Shown one piece after another: positions 1-7,696 of a stretch of 14,224 bases of DNA (position 1 is its first letter; every line of letters begins with the position of its first letter). Source of the DNA: Bacillota bacterium. GTDB lineage: Bacteria; Bacillota; Clostridia; Christensenellales; Aristaeellaceae. The notes beneath the pieces are model-generated. The model did no database searches. It saw nothing but the letters and a program-made list of their open reading frames with translations, and had not been told where the DNA came from. The stretch is from contig JAEWVC010000036.1 of NCBI GenBank assembly GCA_023459275.1, positions 1 through 14,224 of the forward strand. Reading direction: 5' to 3'. Both the position numbers and the translations under genes were made by a program.

Positions 1-3000
1 AGCCGGTGGATGTTCCCGTGCTCTACCAGGATGAGAACGGCAACACCCTTTATGAAACCTCCGTATCTGTCCTGCCAGGCAGCCAGCAGGAGGTTCAGGT
101 GGACGTAGGTCAAGTGTCCTCCGACTATGAACTGAACGACGCTTCCAGCAAGACGGCTTCCGTGAGTCCGGACGGCTCCTATGCCAACGTCGTCTTCTCC
201 ATCAACAAAAAGCAGGCCCAGCCGGTGGATGTTCCCGTGCTCTACCAGGATGAGAACGGCAACACCCTTTATGAAACCTCCGTATCTGTCCTGCCGGGCA
301 GCCAGCAGGAAGTGCAGGTGGACGTAGGTCAGGTGTCCTCCGACTATGAACTGAACGACGCTTCCAGCAAGACGGCCTCCGTGAGTCCGGACGGTTCTTA
401 CGCCAACGTCGTCTTCTCCTTCAAGAAAAAGCAGGCCCAGGCTGTAGATGTTCCCGTGCTCTACCAGGACGAGAACGGAAGCACCCTTTATGAAACCTCC
501 GTATCTGTCCTGCCGGGCAGCCAGCAGGAGGTTCAGGTGGACGTAGGTCAAGTGTCCTCCGACTATGAACTGAACGACGCTTCCAGCAAAACAGCCTCCG
601 TGAGCCCAGATGGCTCCTATGCCAATGTTGTCTTCTCCTTCAAGAAAAAGCAGGCCCAGGCTGTAGATGTTCCCGTACTCTACCAGGACGAGAACGGCAA
701 CACCCTTTATGAAACCTCCGTATCCGTCCTGCCGGGCAGCCAGCAGGAAGTTCAGGTGGACGTAGGTCAGGTGTCCTCCGACTATGAACTGAACGACGCT
801 TCCAGCAAAACAGCCTCCGTGAGCGAGGACGGTTCTTACGCCAACGTCGTCTTCTCCTTCAAAAAGAAGCAGGCCCAGGCTGTAGATGTTCCCGTACTCT
901 ACCAGGACGAGAACGGCAGCACCCTTTATGAAACTTCCGTATCTGTCCTGCCGGGCAGCCAGCAGGAAGTGCAGGTGGATGTAGGTCAAGTGTCCTCCGA
1001 CTATGAACTGAACGACGCTTCCAGCAAGACGGCTTCCGTGAGCGCGGACGGTTCCTATGCGGCGGTCACCTTCGCCTTCAAGAAAAAGGCCTCCGAACCT
1101 GTCACCATGGTGGAGATCCCCATCAAGTACCTTGGCGAAAACGACGTGGTGCTGTATGAGGACAAGGCGGAAATCGTTCCCGGCACAGGAGCGGACATCA
1201 TGCCCGACCTTGAGAAGATGTCCGAGGCCGCTCCCGGCTATGTGTTGGATGACGAGGGCAGCAAGACGGTGTTTGTGGATGAAAACGGCACGCCGTCCAT
1301 CCAGGAGATCATCTTCCGGTTCCGGCTGGAGGCTGCCCCTACCCAGATCGATGTGCCCGTGCTGTATATGGGCGATGACGGCGACGTGTTCTACAGCACC
1401 ACCGTGACCGTTACTGCCGGGGCAAGCAAGGAAGTAACGGTGGATCCCGCCCGCGTGCCCGATGAATATGCGCTGAATGATGATTCTACCAAGACGGCAT
1501 ATGTCAATGCATCCGGAACGCCGGAACCGGAGCAGATCGTTTTCAATTTCACGTATCATTCCACAGAGCAGCCGACGGAGCAGCCGACGGAGCAGCCGAC
1601 GGAACAGCCTACCGAGCAGCCCACGGAGCAGCCTACCGAGCAGCCGACGGAACAGCCGACGGAACAGCCGACAGAGCAGCCTGTGGAAACGCCGGTCCCT
1701 GTAGGATCCGCCATTGACCGTTGGGGCGTTACCAATGTCGGCGGGCTCAATTTCCGCAGCGGCCCCTCCGCCGATACAAAGGCCATTGGAGGCAAGCTTT
1801 CCAAAGGCGTAAAAGTCTGGATGTATGAGTCTTTGATCAATGACAAGGACGAGGTCTGGACGCATGTGATGGTGAACGGCACCGAGGGTTACCTGAAGAC
1901 AGAGTTTGTGGATATGATGTCCCAGGCGGACAGCGATCAATATCAGGCCAGCCTGACCACGCCCATGCCCAGCCGCACGCCGGCCCCCAACGAAACCGCT
2001 ACGCCCACCCCCACGCCCACCCCCACGCCAACATCCACGCCGACCCCGGAACAATACGCGGGGTATGCGCTGACCAATCAAAAGGTGGCGCTGCGGATAG
2101 AGATATCCACTACGGACCAGAGCATACTGGCCACGTTACCCCAGAACACGCTGGTCTCCGTGGTCCGGCAGGTCTATCAGGGAGAGGAGCCCTGGTCCTT
2201 GGTGGAAACGCTGGATCAACTGACCGGCTACGTTCCGGACAGCGTCCTTCGGTACATCACGCCCGAAGAAGCCAAATACTATGTGGACCAGTACAACGAA
2301 GCCCATCCCACCCCCACGCCTACGCCCGTGCCCGCCCAGCAAAGCGGATACGCCGCCACCTTGGGCGATAATGTGCCCATGCGCGGTGCGGCCGATCCCA
2401 ACAGCATGCTGGTAAACATGCTGGCAAAGGACGTGGTGGTCTATGTCAACGGGCAGGAGTATATTGACGGCATTGCGTGGCACATCGTACGGTTTGCCGG
2501 GCAGTGGGGCTACATCCGTGCGGACCAGCTGCGCTGGCTGAACCAGACGGAGACGGAATCCTATTTGAACTCCCTGCAGACCCCAACGCCCACGCCGGCG
2601 GCCACACTGCCGCCCCTTGACGAAAACAGCGCTTCCAGCTATGGGTATGTGACAAAGGACAAAGTGAACTTCCGCTCCTCTCCCAGCACCAGCAGCACCC
2701 GCATCCGCGTGCTGAATACCTACGCCTTCGCCCTGGTGCTGGAGAGTACCCAGGTGAACGGAACGACCTGGTACAAGGTGAACCAGGCCGGAACGGAAGG
2801 CTATATTGCCGGCGATTATTTCCACGTGCTGTCCCTTGCCGAATTGGAGGAGTTCCTTAACAGCCCCGAATATATACAGGGTGTTACGGGCAACACCACG
2901 GATAACAGCAGCAACACCGGCGGCAGCAGCCAGCCCACCTCCCTGGAAGACTGGAACGTAGGCACCTGGACGAATCCCAATACGGGGCTGAATGCCACCT

Positions 3001-3695
3001 TTGAGCCTTTTGCCCCCTTCTCTACCCCGGAGCCCGCGCCGACACCCACCCCCAGCCCGACGCCCGAACCCACAACACCTTTGGAAACGATCCCGCCCAC
3101 GCTGGAGCCTGTGGATACCCAGAGCGACAGCCCCGGCATGATCTGGTTGGGATTGGGCGTAACGCTATTGGCGGGCTTCGGCGGGCTGTATGCCTACGCG
3201 CTGCATAAATCCAACCAGCGCAAAGCCGCCGCCAGGGCTGCTCAGCGCAGGGCTACCATGCAGCAGCAAAATCAGCAAAGCGGAGCAAGGCCCTATGCCC
3301 GCGCCACCAACGCGCCTGTGCAAAGGCCCCAGGCGCCCGGCGCACCTTCCTCCTACGGCCAGCGGACGCCTCCTGTCCCGCCTGTGGGCGCAGCCAGGCA
3401 GCAGCCGGATACAACAAGGCCCGCTCCCACAGGGAGTGTGCCAGCCCAGCGGCCTCCCCAGCAGCCCGGCCCGTATGCACCCAGGCCCACGGGTGGCGCA
3501 CAGCCCGGAACCCGGAGCACAGCACCTTACCGGCCGCCGGTCACTGGAGGGCAATCCACTCCCCCGCAGGATGGCACACAGAGTACGGCACCGCATTCCG
3601 CCTTGGGCAGCACGGCCCGCCAGCCCAGAGCGGCCCGCCATACCGCCAACCCGCCCACGGACCCCGGCGCGCCGACGGATACCAATCAAGGATGA
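1..3695 (+). CDS. Giant repeat-containing, membrane-anchored surface protein with SH3-like domains (5' partial)
   Basis: The frame is open at the left edge and the first visible codons sit inside a repeat unit, so the true start and any signal peptide lie upstream. Residue numbers count from the GTG at 6. Residues 1-365 are five 73-residue repeats, followed by two diverged copies to about 518. The Y-x-D-E-N-G core resembles MucBP-like beta domains, but that assignment is tentative. Then come a TEQP stalk (about 520-559), four bacterial SH3-like domains (about 570-640, 684-765, 780-850, 879-945; the first and last carry the NFRS-x-PS signature) separated by Pro/Thr linkers, and a Pro/Thr-rich stretch. 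One transmembrane helix (about 1045-1066) follows, then a basic stop-transfer segment and a tail of about 163 residues rich in Pro, Gln, Arg and Ala. No LPXTG sorting motif is visible. A role in wall binding, adhesion or envelope organisation is inferred. Not recognised as a named protein. Confidence 0.85.
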   Translation, partial: PVDVPVLYQDENGNTLYETSVSVLPGSQQEVQVDVGQVSSDYELNDASSKTASVSPDGSYANVVFSINKKQAQPVDVPVLYQDENGNTLYETSVSVLPGSQQEVQVDVGQVSSDYELNDASSKTASVSPDGSYANVVFSFKKKQAQAVDVPVLYQDENGSTLYETSVSVLPGSQQEVQVDVGQVSSDYELNDASSKTASVSPDGSYANVVFSFKKKQAQAVDVPVLYQDENGNTLYETSVSVLPGSQQEVQVDVGQVSSDYELNDASSKTASVSEDGSYANVVFSFKKKQAQAVDVPVLYQDENGSTLYETSVSVLPGSQQEVQVDVGQVSSDYELNDASSKTASVSADGSYAAVTFAFKKKASEPVTMVEIPIKYLGENDVVLYEDKAEIVPGTGADIMPDLEKMSEAAPGYVLDDEGSKTVFVDENGTPSIQEIIFRFRLEAAPTQIDVPVLYMGDDGDVFYSTTVTVTAGASKEVTVDPARVPDEYALNDDSTKTAYVNASGTPEPEQIVFNFTYHSTEQPTEQPTEQPTEQPTEQPTEQPTEQPTEQPTEQPTEQPVETPVPVGSAIDRWGVTNVGGLNFRSGPSADTKAIGGKLSKGVKVWMYESLINDKDEVWTHVMVNGTEGYLKTEFVDMMSQADSDQYQASLTTPMPSRTPAPNETATPTPTPTPTPTSTPTPEQYAGYALTNQKVALRIEISTTDQSILATLPQNTLVSVVRQVYQGEEPWSLVETLDQLTGYVPDSVLRYITPEEAKYYVDQYNEAHPTPTPTPVPAQQSGYAATLGDNVPMRGAADPNSMLVNMLAKDVVVYVNGQEYIDGIAWHIVRFAGQWGYIRADQLRWLNQTETESYLNSLQTPTPTPAATLPPLDENSASSYGYVTKDKVNFRSSPSTSSTRIRVLNTYAFALVLESTQVNGTTWYKVNQAGTEGYIAGDYFHVLSLAELEEFLNSPEYIQGVTGNTTDNSSNTGGSSQPTSLEDWNVGTWTNPNTGLNATFEPFAPFSTPEPAPTPTPSPTPEPTTPLETIPPTLEPVDTQSDSPGMIWLGLGVTLLAGFGGLYAYALHKSNQRKAAARAAQRRATMQQQNQQSGARPYARATNAPVQRPQAPGAPSSYGQRTPPVPPVGAARQQPDTTRPAPTGSVPAQRPPQQPGPYAPRPTGGAQPGTRSTAPYRPPVTGGQSTPPQDGTQSTAPHSALGSTARQPRAARHTANPPTDPGAPTDTNQG
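6..1100 (+). repeat. Five tandem 219-bp coding repeats, nearly identical
   Basis: Unit starts are at 6, 225, 444, 663 and 882, an exact 219-bp (73-codon) period. Copies differ mainly at a few sites: Asn/Ser after ENG, the Pro/Glu/Ala residue before DGS, the unit-end linker, and scattered synonymous bases. Only the last half of copy 5 has begun to diverge (AAVTFAF in place of NVVFSF). Further copies probably extend left of the window, since the bases before position 6 match the end of a unit. Such homogeneity implies recent duplication or gene conversion, and copy number is likely to vary between strains. Confidence 0.97.
1101..1559 (+). repeat. Two diverged copies of the same protein repeat
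   Basis: A sixth unit (about 1101-1346) and a seventh (1347-1559) keep the same order of motifs as the identical units: a VEIPIKY or IDVPVLY opening strand, a D/E-rich turn, a V-x-G or A-G-A segment, an L-D/N-D-x-S-K-T motif, and a closing F-x-F strand. At DNA level they are clearly divergent. They are older members at the stalk-proximal end, and only the distal array has been homogenised. Confidence 0.85.
1563..1682 (+). repeat. Ten tandem TEQP tetrapeptide repeats (12-bp period)
   Basis: Ten uninterrupted Thr-Glu-Gln-Pro units encode an extended, acidic, proline-rich spacer between the beta-repeat array and the first SH3-like domain. Codons vary at synonymous positions (ACG/ACC/ACA, GAG/GAA, CCG/CCT/CCC) while the peptide is perfectly conserved. 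The stalk resembles wall-spanning linkers of Gram-positive surface proteins. Confidence 0.97.
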
Positions 3696-3699
3696 TAAA

Positions 3700-3722
3700 C
3701 CGGGGAGGCTCCGCCTCCCCGG
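3700..3722 (+). terminator. Perfect GC-rich hairpin just after the surface-protein gene
   Basis: A 10-bp perfect stem (3700-3709 with 3713-3722) closes on a 3-nt loop five bases past the TGA stop. No T-run follows directly, so alone it is not a canonical terminator. It sits immediately before a second 10-bp hairpin that does have one. It may stabilise the mRNA 3' end or be half of a two-hairpin repeat module. Confidence 0.6.
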
Positions 3723-3731
3723 ACTCCACCG

Positions 3732-3766
3732 CCCAAGGGATACAATCCCTTGGGTATTCCTTTTTT
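3732..3766 (+). terminator. Intrinsic terminator of the surface-protein gene
   Basis: A perfect 10-bp stem (3732-3741 with 3745-3754) with a 3-nt loop is followed after two bases by a T-rich tract with six consecutive Ts (3761-3766). This is a textbook Rho-independent terminator on the plus strand. It separates the surface-protein transcript from the cluster starting at 3861. Confidence 0.85.
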
Positions 3767-3820
3767 GGAGAGTATATAGGAGATGGCCAGATAGCAATGC
3801 TTTTCCGGCGCATATGGATA

Positions 3821-3829
3821 TGGTATACT
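3821..3829 (+). promoter_or_regulatory. Candidate extended -10 promoter for the 3861-6327 cluster
   Basis: TATACT at 3824-3829 is preceded by TG plus one base (3821-3823), forming an extended -10 element about 32 bases before the start codon at 3861. A -35 box at normal spacing is poor (T-rich, about 3801-3806), which is usual for extended -10 promoters. It lies after the terminator at 3732-3766, consistent with an independent transcription unit. Confidence 0.5.
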
Positions 3830-3860
3830 GAACAAAGCGCATGAGAAAGAGGCAGGGGCT

Positions 3861-4706
3861 ATGTGGAAGGACGGCAAATGGGCCCGGGAAACCCTTTCCC
3901 TGCAGCGGGCGGACGGGCTGTGGGGGTTCTTCCATACCCTCAGCGATCCGGGCCGGAAAGCCATCACCACGGAGCAGGCGCTCCGGCGGCTGCGCGTCCT
4001 TGGCTTTACCATCCGGGATGAGCCGGTCAGGCGGGCCGTTTCCGGGCTCCACGGCTATCTGTCGGGTTGTCTGCCCATGCCCGACCGGGTGGAGAAAACA
4101 CCCGACTGGCCCGTATATCAGCAGTTGATGCCCGCCGTGTGGATCAGGCTTTTTACGGAAGAGGATGATCTGGCCAACCGGGTGGCGTCGCAGTGGGCGG
4201 CCCTCATCACCGCCGCCTTCCCAGGGGGAACGTACCGGCAGGAGGCTTATTTTGATGCGTATGCGGCACAGTTCTCCCGCCGCCCTTCCCATGAAAGGTG
4301 CCGGGATTTTTGCCATTTCTACCCCGTGGCGCTTCTGCGCGGCTGCCTTGCCCCCGAAATTGCGGAAGTTTTCCTAAGCCATGTGCTTTCCCATCCCACC
4401 GGTCTGTATTACATGACCGGCACGCCCCTAACCACTCCGCCCGCCTTCCAAAGCAAGGAGGCCAGCCGCTATCTGGGCGCGCTGGAGCTGCTGGCGGAGT
4501 ATGAGCCCCCCGCCTGCCGGAGGCAGCTTGCTTTTGCGGCGGACTGGCTGCTAAAAAACAGGGACGGAAGCGGGGAATGGGACATGGGCCCCAATGCCAA
4601 GGACGGCGTATACTTCCCCCTGTCGGATGACTGGCGCAGGGCGGAGCAGCGGAAAAAGGACTGCACTGCAAGGATACGGGCCTTTCTCGCCAAAGTGGCC
4701 GGTTAG
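3861..4706 (+). CDS. Hypothetical protein, possible helical alpha/alpha-toroid (terpene-cyclase/prenyltransferase-like) fold
   Basis: The product is 281 residues, with no signal peptide or membrane segment visible, so it is probably cytoplasmic. The ATG at 3861 has an AAAGAGG ribosome site 8 bases upstream. I do not recognise the gene. Visible features are an N-terminal ADGLWGFFHTL segment, a central Cys/His-containing patch near HERCRDFCHFYP (about 144-155), and a C-terminal LLKNRDGSGEWDMG stretch (about 231-244). Its DGSGEWD element recalls the glycine-tryptophan repeats of squalene-cyclase-like toroids. This resemblance is weak and no catalytic DxDD or metal site is evident, so enzymatic activity should not be assumed. 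It is the first gene of a plus-strand cluster: its TAG stop lies 17 bases before the ATG of the pseudouridine synthase gene, so the two are likely cotranscribed. Confidence 0.75.
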   Translation: MWKDGKWARETLSLQRADGLWGFFHTLSDPGRKAITTEQALRRLRVLGFTIRDEPVRRAVSGLHGYLSGCLPMPDRVEKTPDWPVYQQLMPAVWIRLFTEEDDLANRVASQWAALITAAFPGGTYRQEAYFDAYAAQFSRRPSHERCRDFCHFYPVALLRGCLAPEIAEVFLSHVLSHPTGLYYMTGTPLTTPPAFQSKEASRYLGALELLAEYEPPACRRQLAFAADWLLKNRDGSGEWDMGPNAKDGVYFPLSDDWRRAEQRKKDCTARIRAFLAKVAG

Positions 4707-4723
4707 AAGGGGTGGGGGACAGC

Positions 4724-5608
4724 ATGCGCGAACTTACCTTTACCGTGGACGCAAGGGACGACGGCCGGCAGCTTAAGCACGCTGTCTTCTCCAGGCTGCA
4801 CATCGGCCGCGGCCTGTTCAGCCGGATCAAATTCCAAAACGGGCTGTTGCTTGACGGCCTGCCAGTCCATGCGGATCATAAGGTGCGAGCCGGGCAGACC
4901 GTTACGCTGCTGCTTTCGGAAGATACCGCTTGCCGCAGGACCCCGCAGGAATCCCCGCTTCATATCGCCTATGAGGATGAAGACCTGCTGATCGTAGTAA
5001 AGCCCGCGCCGCTGCCCAGCCAGGCCTCCGTCCGCCAGGGGGAAAATACGCTGGAAAATTATGTGGCGGCCCACCTGATCGCCCGCGGCGGGTTTGTGTA
5101 CCGCCCGGTGAACAGGCTGGACAAAGGCGTCAGCGGCCTGATGGTGATCGCGAAGAATGCCTATGCCCAGCACAGGCTGCAAAGCCAGTTGCACACGCCG
5201 GATTTTCTTCGGAAATATCTGGCGGTGACGGAAGGCATTCCCTCACCGGCGGAAGGCGTTATCGATGCCCCCATCGGGAAAGTAAGCCCAGAAGGCGTGA
5301 GGCGGCGGATATCTCCCGATGGCAAGCCTTCCGTGACCCACTACCGCACGCTCCAAACAGCCAGTGGCAGGAGCCTGCTGGAAATCCGCCTGGAAACGGG
5401 CCGCACCCACCAAATCCGGGTGCATCTGCAGTCCATCGGCTGTCCGGTAGCCGGAGATTTCCTATATGGCCGGGAAACGCCGGAGCTGCCCGGCCGCATG
5501 GCGCTGCACGCCTTTTTTCTGTCCTGCCTTCACCCGGTGACGGGGGAGCGCCTGTCCTTTACCGCGCCTATGCCGGAGGAATGGAGCTGCCTGATAACCG
5601 GAAAATAG
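4724..5608 (+). CDS. RluA-family RNA pseudouridine synthase
   Basis: The product is 294 residues, typical for the family. It isomerises specific uridines in RNA to pseudouridine; rRNA is the usual target of S4-bearing members, but the exact site cannot be told from sequence. An N-terminal S4-like RNA-binding domain (about 1-65, ending in VRAGQTVTLLL) precedes the catalytic domain. The catalytic motif RLDKGVSG carries Asp133, and a canonical ETGRTHQIRVHL motif follows at about 224-235, then GDFLYG. I chose ATG 4724 because a purine-rich GGGGG/AAGGGG site lies upstream. A GTG at 4712 in the same frame would add four residues but leaves almost no room for a ribosome site. The gene lies 17 bases after the hypothetical gene and 62 bases before deoC. 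Confidence 0.93.
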   Translation: MRELTFTVDARDDGRQLKHAVFSRLHIGRGLFSRIKFQNGLLLDGLPVHADHKVRAGQTVTLLLSEDTACRRTPQESPLHIAYEDEDLLIVVKPAPLPSQASVRQGENTLENYVAAHLIARGGFVYRPVNRLDKGVSGLMVIAKNAYAQHRLQSQLHTPDFLRKYLAVTEGIPSPAEGVIDAPIGKVSPEGVRRRISPDGKPSVTHYRTLQTASGRSLLEIRLETGRTHQIRVHLQSIGCPVAGDFLYGRETPELPGRMALHAFFLSCLHPVTGERLSFTAPMPEEWSCLITGK

Positions 5609-5670
5609 GTTTTTCCTTGGGCCTAGATAAAGAAAATCTGTCCAATCAATCACAAAAGGAGAGAAAACGT

Positions 5671-6327
5671 ATGAAAAAGCAAGACATCGCCGCCATGATC
5701 GACCACACGCTGCTTAAGCCCTTTGCCACCCGGGAACAGATCGAAAAGCTGTGCCGGGAAGCCGCCCAGTACCATTTCGCCTCGGTTTGCGTCAACCCCT
5801 GCCATGTGCCGCTGGCCGCGGGGCTGCTAAACGGAACAGGGGTCAAGGTATGCACCGTGGTGGGTTTCCCCTTGGGCGCTAACGCCAGCGAAACCAAGGC
5901 GTTTGAGACCCGGAAGGCCATCGCGGACGGCGCGCAGGAAGTGGACATGGTCATCAACATCGGAGCGGCCAAGGCAGGGGACATGCGGGCCGTGGAGGAG
6001 GACATCCGCGCCGTGGTGAAGGCGGCCGACGGGACGCTGGTGAAGGTCATTTTGGAAACCTGCTTCTTGACCGATGCGGAGAAGGCCGCCGCCTGCCAGG
6101 CCGCCGTAAGGGCCGGGGCCGATTTTGTGAAAACTTCCACCGGCTTTGGCACGGGCGGCGCTACCGAAGGGGATGTAGCCCTGATGAAAGCGAGCATCCC
6201 GGAAACCATGCGCGTGAAAGCCTCCGGCGGCATCCGCAGCTATGAGGAAGCGTTGGCTATGATCGCGGCGGGCGCCTCCCGCCTGGGCACCAGCGCGGGC
6301 ATCGCCATTGTGGAAAAGGCGGAATGA
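5671..6327 (+). CDS. deoC: Deoxyribose-phosphate aldolase
   Basis: The product is 218 residues, the normal length. It cleaves 2-deoxy-D-ribose 5-phosphate to glyceraldehyde 3-phosphate and acetaldehyde in deoxynucleoside catabolism, in the cytoplasm. Active-site residues are present: the Schiff-base Lys154 in FVKTSTGFG, the second lysine Lys183 in VKASGGIR, and Asp92 in EVDMVINIGA. The start at 5671 follows a clear AAAGGAGAG ribosome site with about 8-base spacing. An in-frame ATG at 5581 would overlap the preceding gene by 28 bases without a comparable ribosome site, so I rejected it. No deoA, deoB, deoD or deoR neighbour is present here, so the aldolase is separated from the usual deo operon partners. 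Confidence 0.97.
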   Translation: MKKQDIAAMIDHTLLKPFATREQIEKLCREAAQYHFASVCVNPCHVPLAAGLLNGTGVKVCTVVGFPLGANASETKAFETRKAIADGAQEVDMVINIGAAKAGDMRAVEEDIRAVVKAADGTLVKVILETCFLTDAEKAAACQAAVRAGADFVKTSTGFGTGGATEGDVALMKASIPETMRVKASGGIRSYEEALAMIAAGASRLGTSAGIAIVEKAE

Positions 6328-6340
6328 TCAGGTGGCGGGG

Positions 6341-6381
6341 AAAAATGCAAAAAGCGGGCCTTGGACGAATGTCCAAGGCCC
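6341..6381 (-). terminator. Intrinsic terminator of the helicase-SRAP-DUF1015 operon
   Basis: A perfect 11-bp stem (6356-6366 with 6371-6381) closes on a 4-nt loop. Read on the minus strand it is followed by two T-runs (plus-strand A-runs at 6349-6353 and 6341-6345). It lies 16 bases past the DUF1015 stop. On the plus strand no T-run follows, so it would terminate deoC transcripts only poorly; the two clusters converge here. Confidence 0.88.
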
Positions 6382-6396
6382 ACTTCGGCATCTGCG

Positions 6397-7677
6397 CTAT
6401 ACGATCTTCCTGCATTCCATATAATACCGCTTTTCCTGGGCCTCGCCCATGGAAAAGGTCTTGCGGGGCAGCGCGCCATCCTTTTGCACCGCGGGCAGCA
6501 GCGCGGACTTTTGAAGCCCGGGCACCAGAAAGCCCACGGCATCCCCCCGGGAGCATAGGGAACGCACCGCTTCCTCACCGTGGATATAGTCGATCTCCGC
6601 CTCCTGATGGCGGGAAAGATAATCGTCCAGGAACCTTTGCAGCGTGCCCACGGCCAGGGCGGCTTCCGGGTTGCGGATGGTTACATCCGTTTCGCTTCCC
6701 TGGCACAGCACTGTAATAGTTTGTCCCCCGGGGGATGCCTGGCCCTTCTTCTCCAGCGCCATGCCCTTTTTGCTGCAGTATGATGCCCAGTCCGCAAGCA
6801 GCGCTTCCCCCTGAACATGGAAAAGCACCCGGTGGATGGGATGGAACTGCAAGGCCGGGTCGTGGATATTTTCCACCTCCACCAGGGCGTATCTAGCGGG
6901 ATGGATGGCGGCTTCCGCTGGGGAAAGCCGCTCCTTCAGCTTCAGCCAGTGGGCGCGGGCTGTGGCCAGGGAATGGTTTCCGTCTCCCACGGCCATCAGG
7001 AGGGGATTGTCCCCGGGCAGCGCCTGCTTCAGCTTTTCAAGCGCCGCGTATACGCCATGAAGCAGCGCGGGCTCCGTTACCGCCCAGCCCTTCAAATGGC
7101 CGCCGCCCAGCATCAGGGGAAAATCGTAGAGCTTGGGCAGGGTTTCCCGGACACCATACATAGGCTCAATCACGGTTTTTTGAAAATCGTCCAGGAGCAA
7201 AAGCACATGGGGGCACTCCAGCGCCGCGCCCGCCCGCACCGCCAGCCTGGGGGGAATGCGGGAGAGAATGGTGCCTTCCGTGGCCCGGATCATGGACTTT
7301 GAATTCTCCGAAAAATCATAGCTGTCAAGATCGGCGGCGCAGACAAGCCCCAGCCGGGCGCCGCTTTGGGTGGTGCGCTCGGTCAGCACAAAACCGCTTT
7401 TCACGGCTTCGGTTAGGATGCCTTTTTCCAGGTATTCCGCCATGGCCCCATGGATCAGGGGCACCCGCCCGCCGCTTTGCGGAAGGTAGATTTCCGGCAG
7501 CGTAATGCGCAGCGCGGAGGGCTTGCCGTCCACGAGTTCCTCCGCCTTGCGCCAGTATTCCGGCTGGGAGGTGTACTGGTCGCAGGCGATCACCGCCCAG
7601 GCAGGCAGATCCGTGCCGGCCTTGGGCAGCAGGATATCCGCCGGCGCAACGGCCACATTACTCCAATCGGGCCTCAT
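6397..7677 (-). CDS. DUF1015 family protein
   Basis: The product is 426 residues, predicted soluble and cytoplasmic. It is recognised by overall layout: an N-terminal VAPADILLP segment, ACDQYTSQPEYW (about 31-42), and the GDGNHSLATA motif (231-240), which corresponds to the DGHHR-type motif of the DUF1015 family. The biochemical function of the family is not established, and I do not infer one. The start at 7677 is preceded by an AAAGGCGG ribosome site with about 7-base spacing and leaves a 19-base gap after the SRAP gene. A longer version starting at 7743 would overlap that gene by 47 bases and adds residues unlike the family N-terminus. It is the last gene of the minus-strand operon, just before its terminator. 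Confidence 0.88.
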   Translation of the reverse strand: MRPDWSNVAVAPADILLPKAGTDLPAWAVIACDQYTSQPEYWRKAEELVDGKPSALRITLPEIYLPQSGGRVPLIHGAMAEYLEKGILTEAVKSGFVLTERTTQSGARLGLVCAADLDSYDFSENSKSMIRATEGTILSRIPPRLAVRAGAALECPHVLLLLDDFQKTVIEPMYGVRETLPKLYDFPLMLGGGHLKGWAVTEPALLHGVYAALEKLKQALPGDNPLLMAVGDGNHSLATARAHWLKLKERLSPAEAAIHPARYALVEVENIHDPALQFHPIHRVLFHVQGEALLADWASYCSKKGMALEKKGQASPGGQTITVLCQGSETDVTIRNPEAALAVGTLQRFLDDYLSRHQEAEIDYIHGEEAVRSLCSRGDAVGFLVPGLQKSALLPAVQKDGALPRKTFSMGEAQEKRYYMECRKIV

Positions 7678-7696
7678 GGAAACACCGCCTTTTGTT

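Noticed and set aside
6..1100. CRISPR-like tandem repeats
   Set aside because: The unit is 219 bp, contiguous without unique spacers, in frame and coding for a surface protein.
3190..3831. Plus-strand frame overlapping the end of the surface-protein gene and running through the terminator
   Set aside because: Off-frame reading of a Pro/Gln-rich coding tail; it reads through both hairpins and the candidate promoter.
3165..4316. A 383-codon minus-strand open frame over the Pro-rich tail and the hypothetical gene
   Set aside because: It crosses the twin hairpins and terminator, has low-complexity composition and no ribosome site of note; it is a shadow of the plus-strand genes.
5581..5670. Upstream in-frame extension of deoC
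   Set aside because: It would overlap the pseudouridine synthase gene, lacks family similarity, and the strong AAAGGAGAG site points to 5671.
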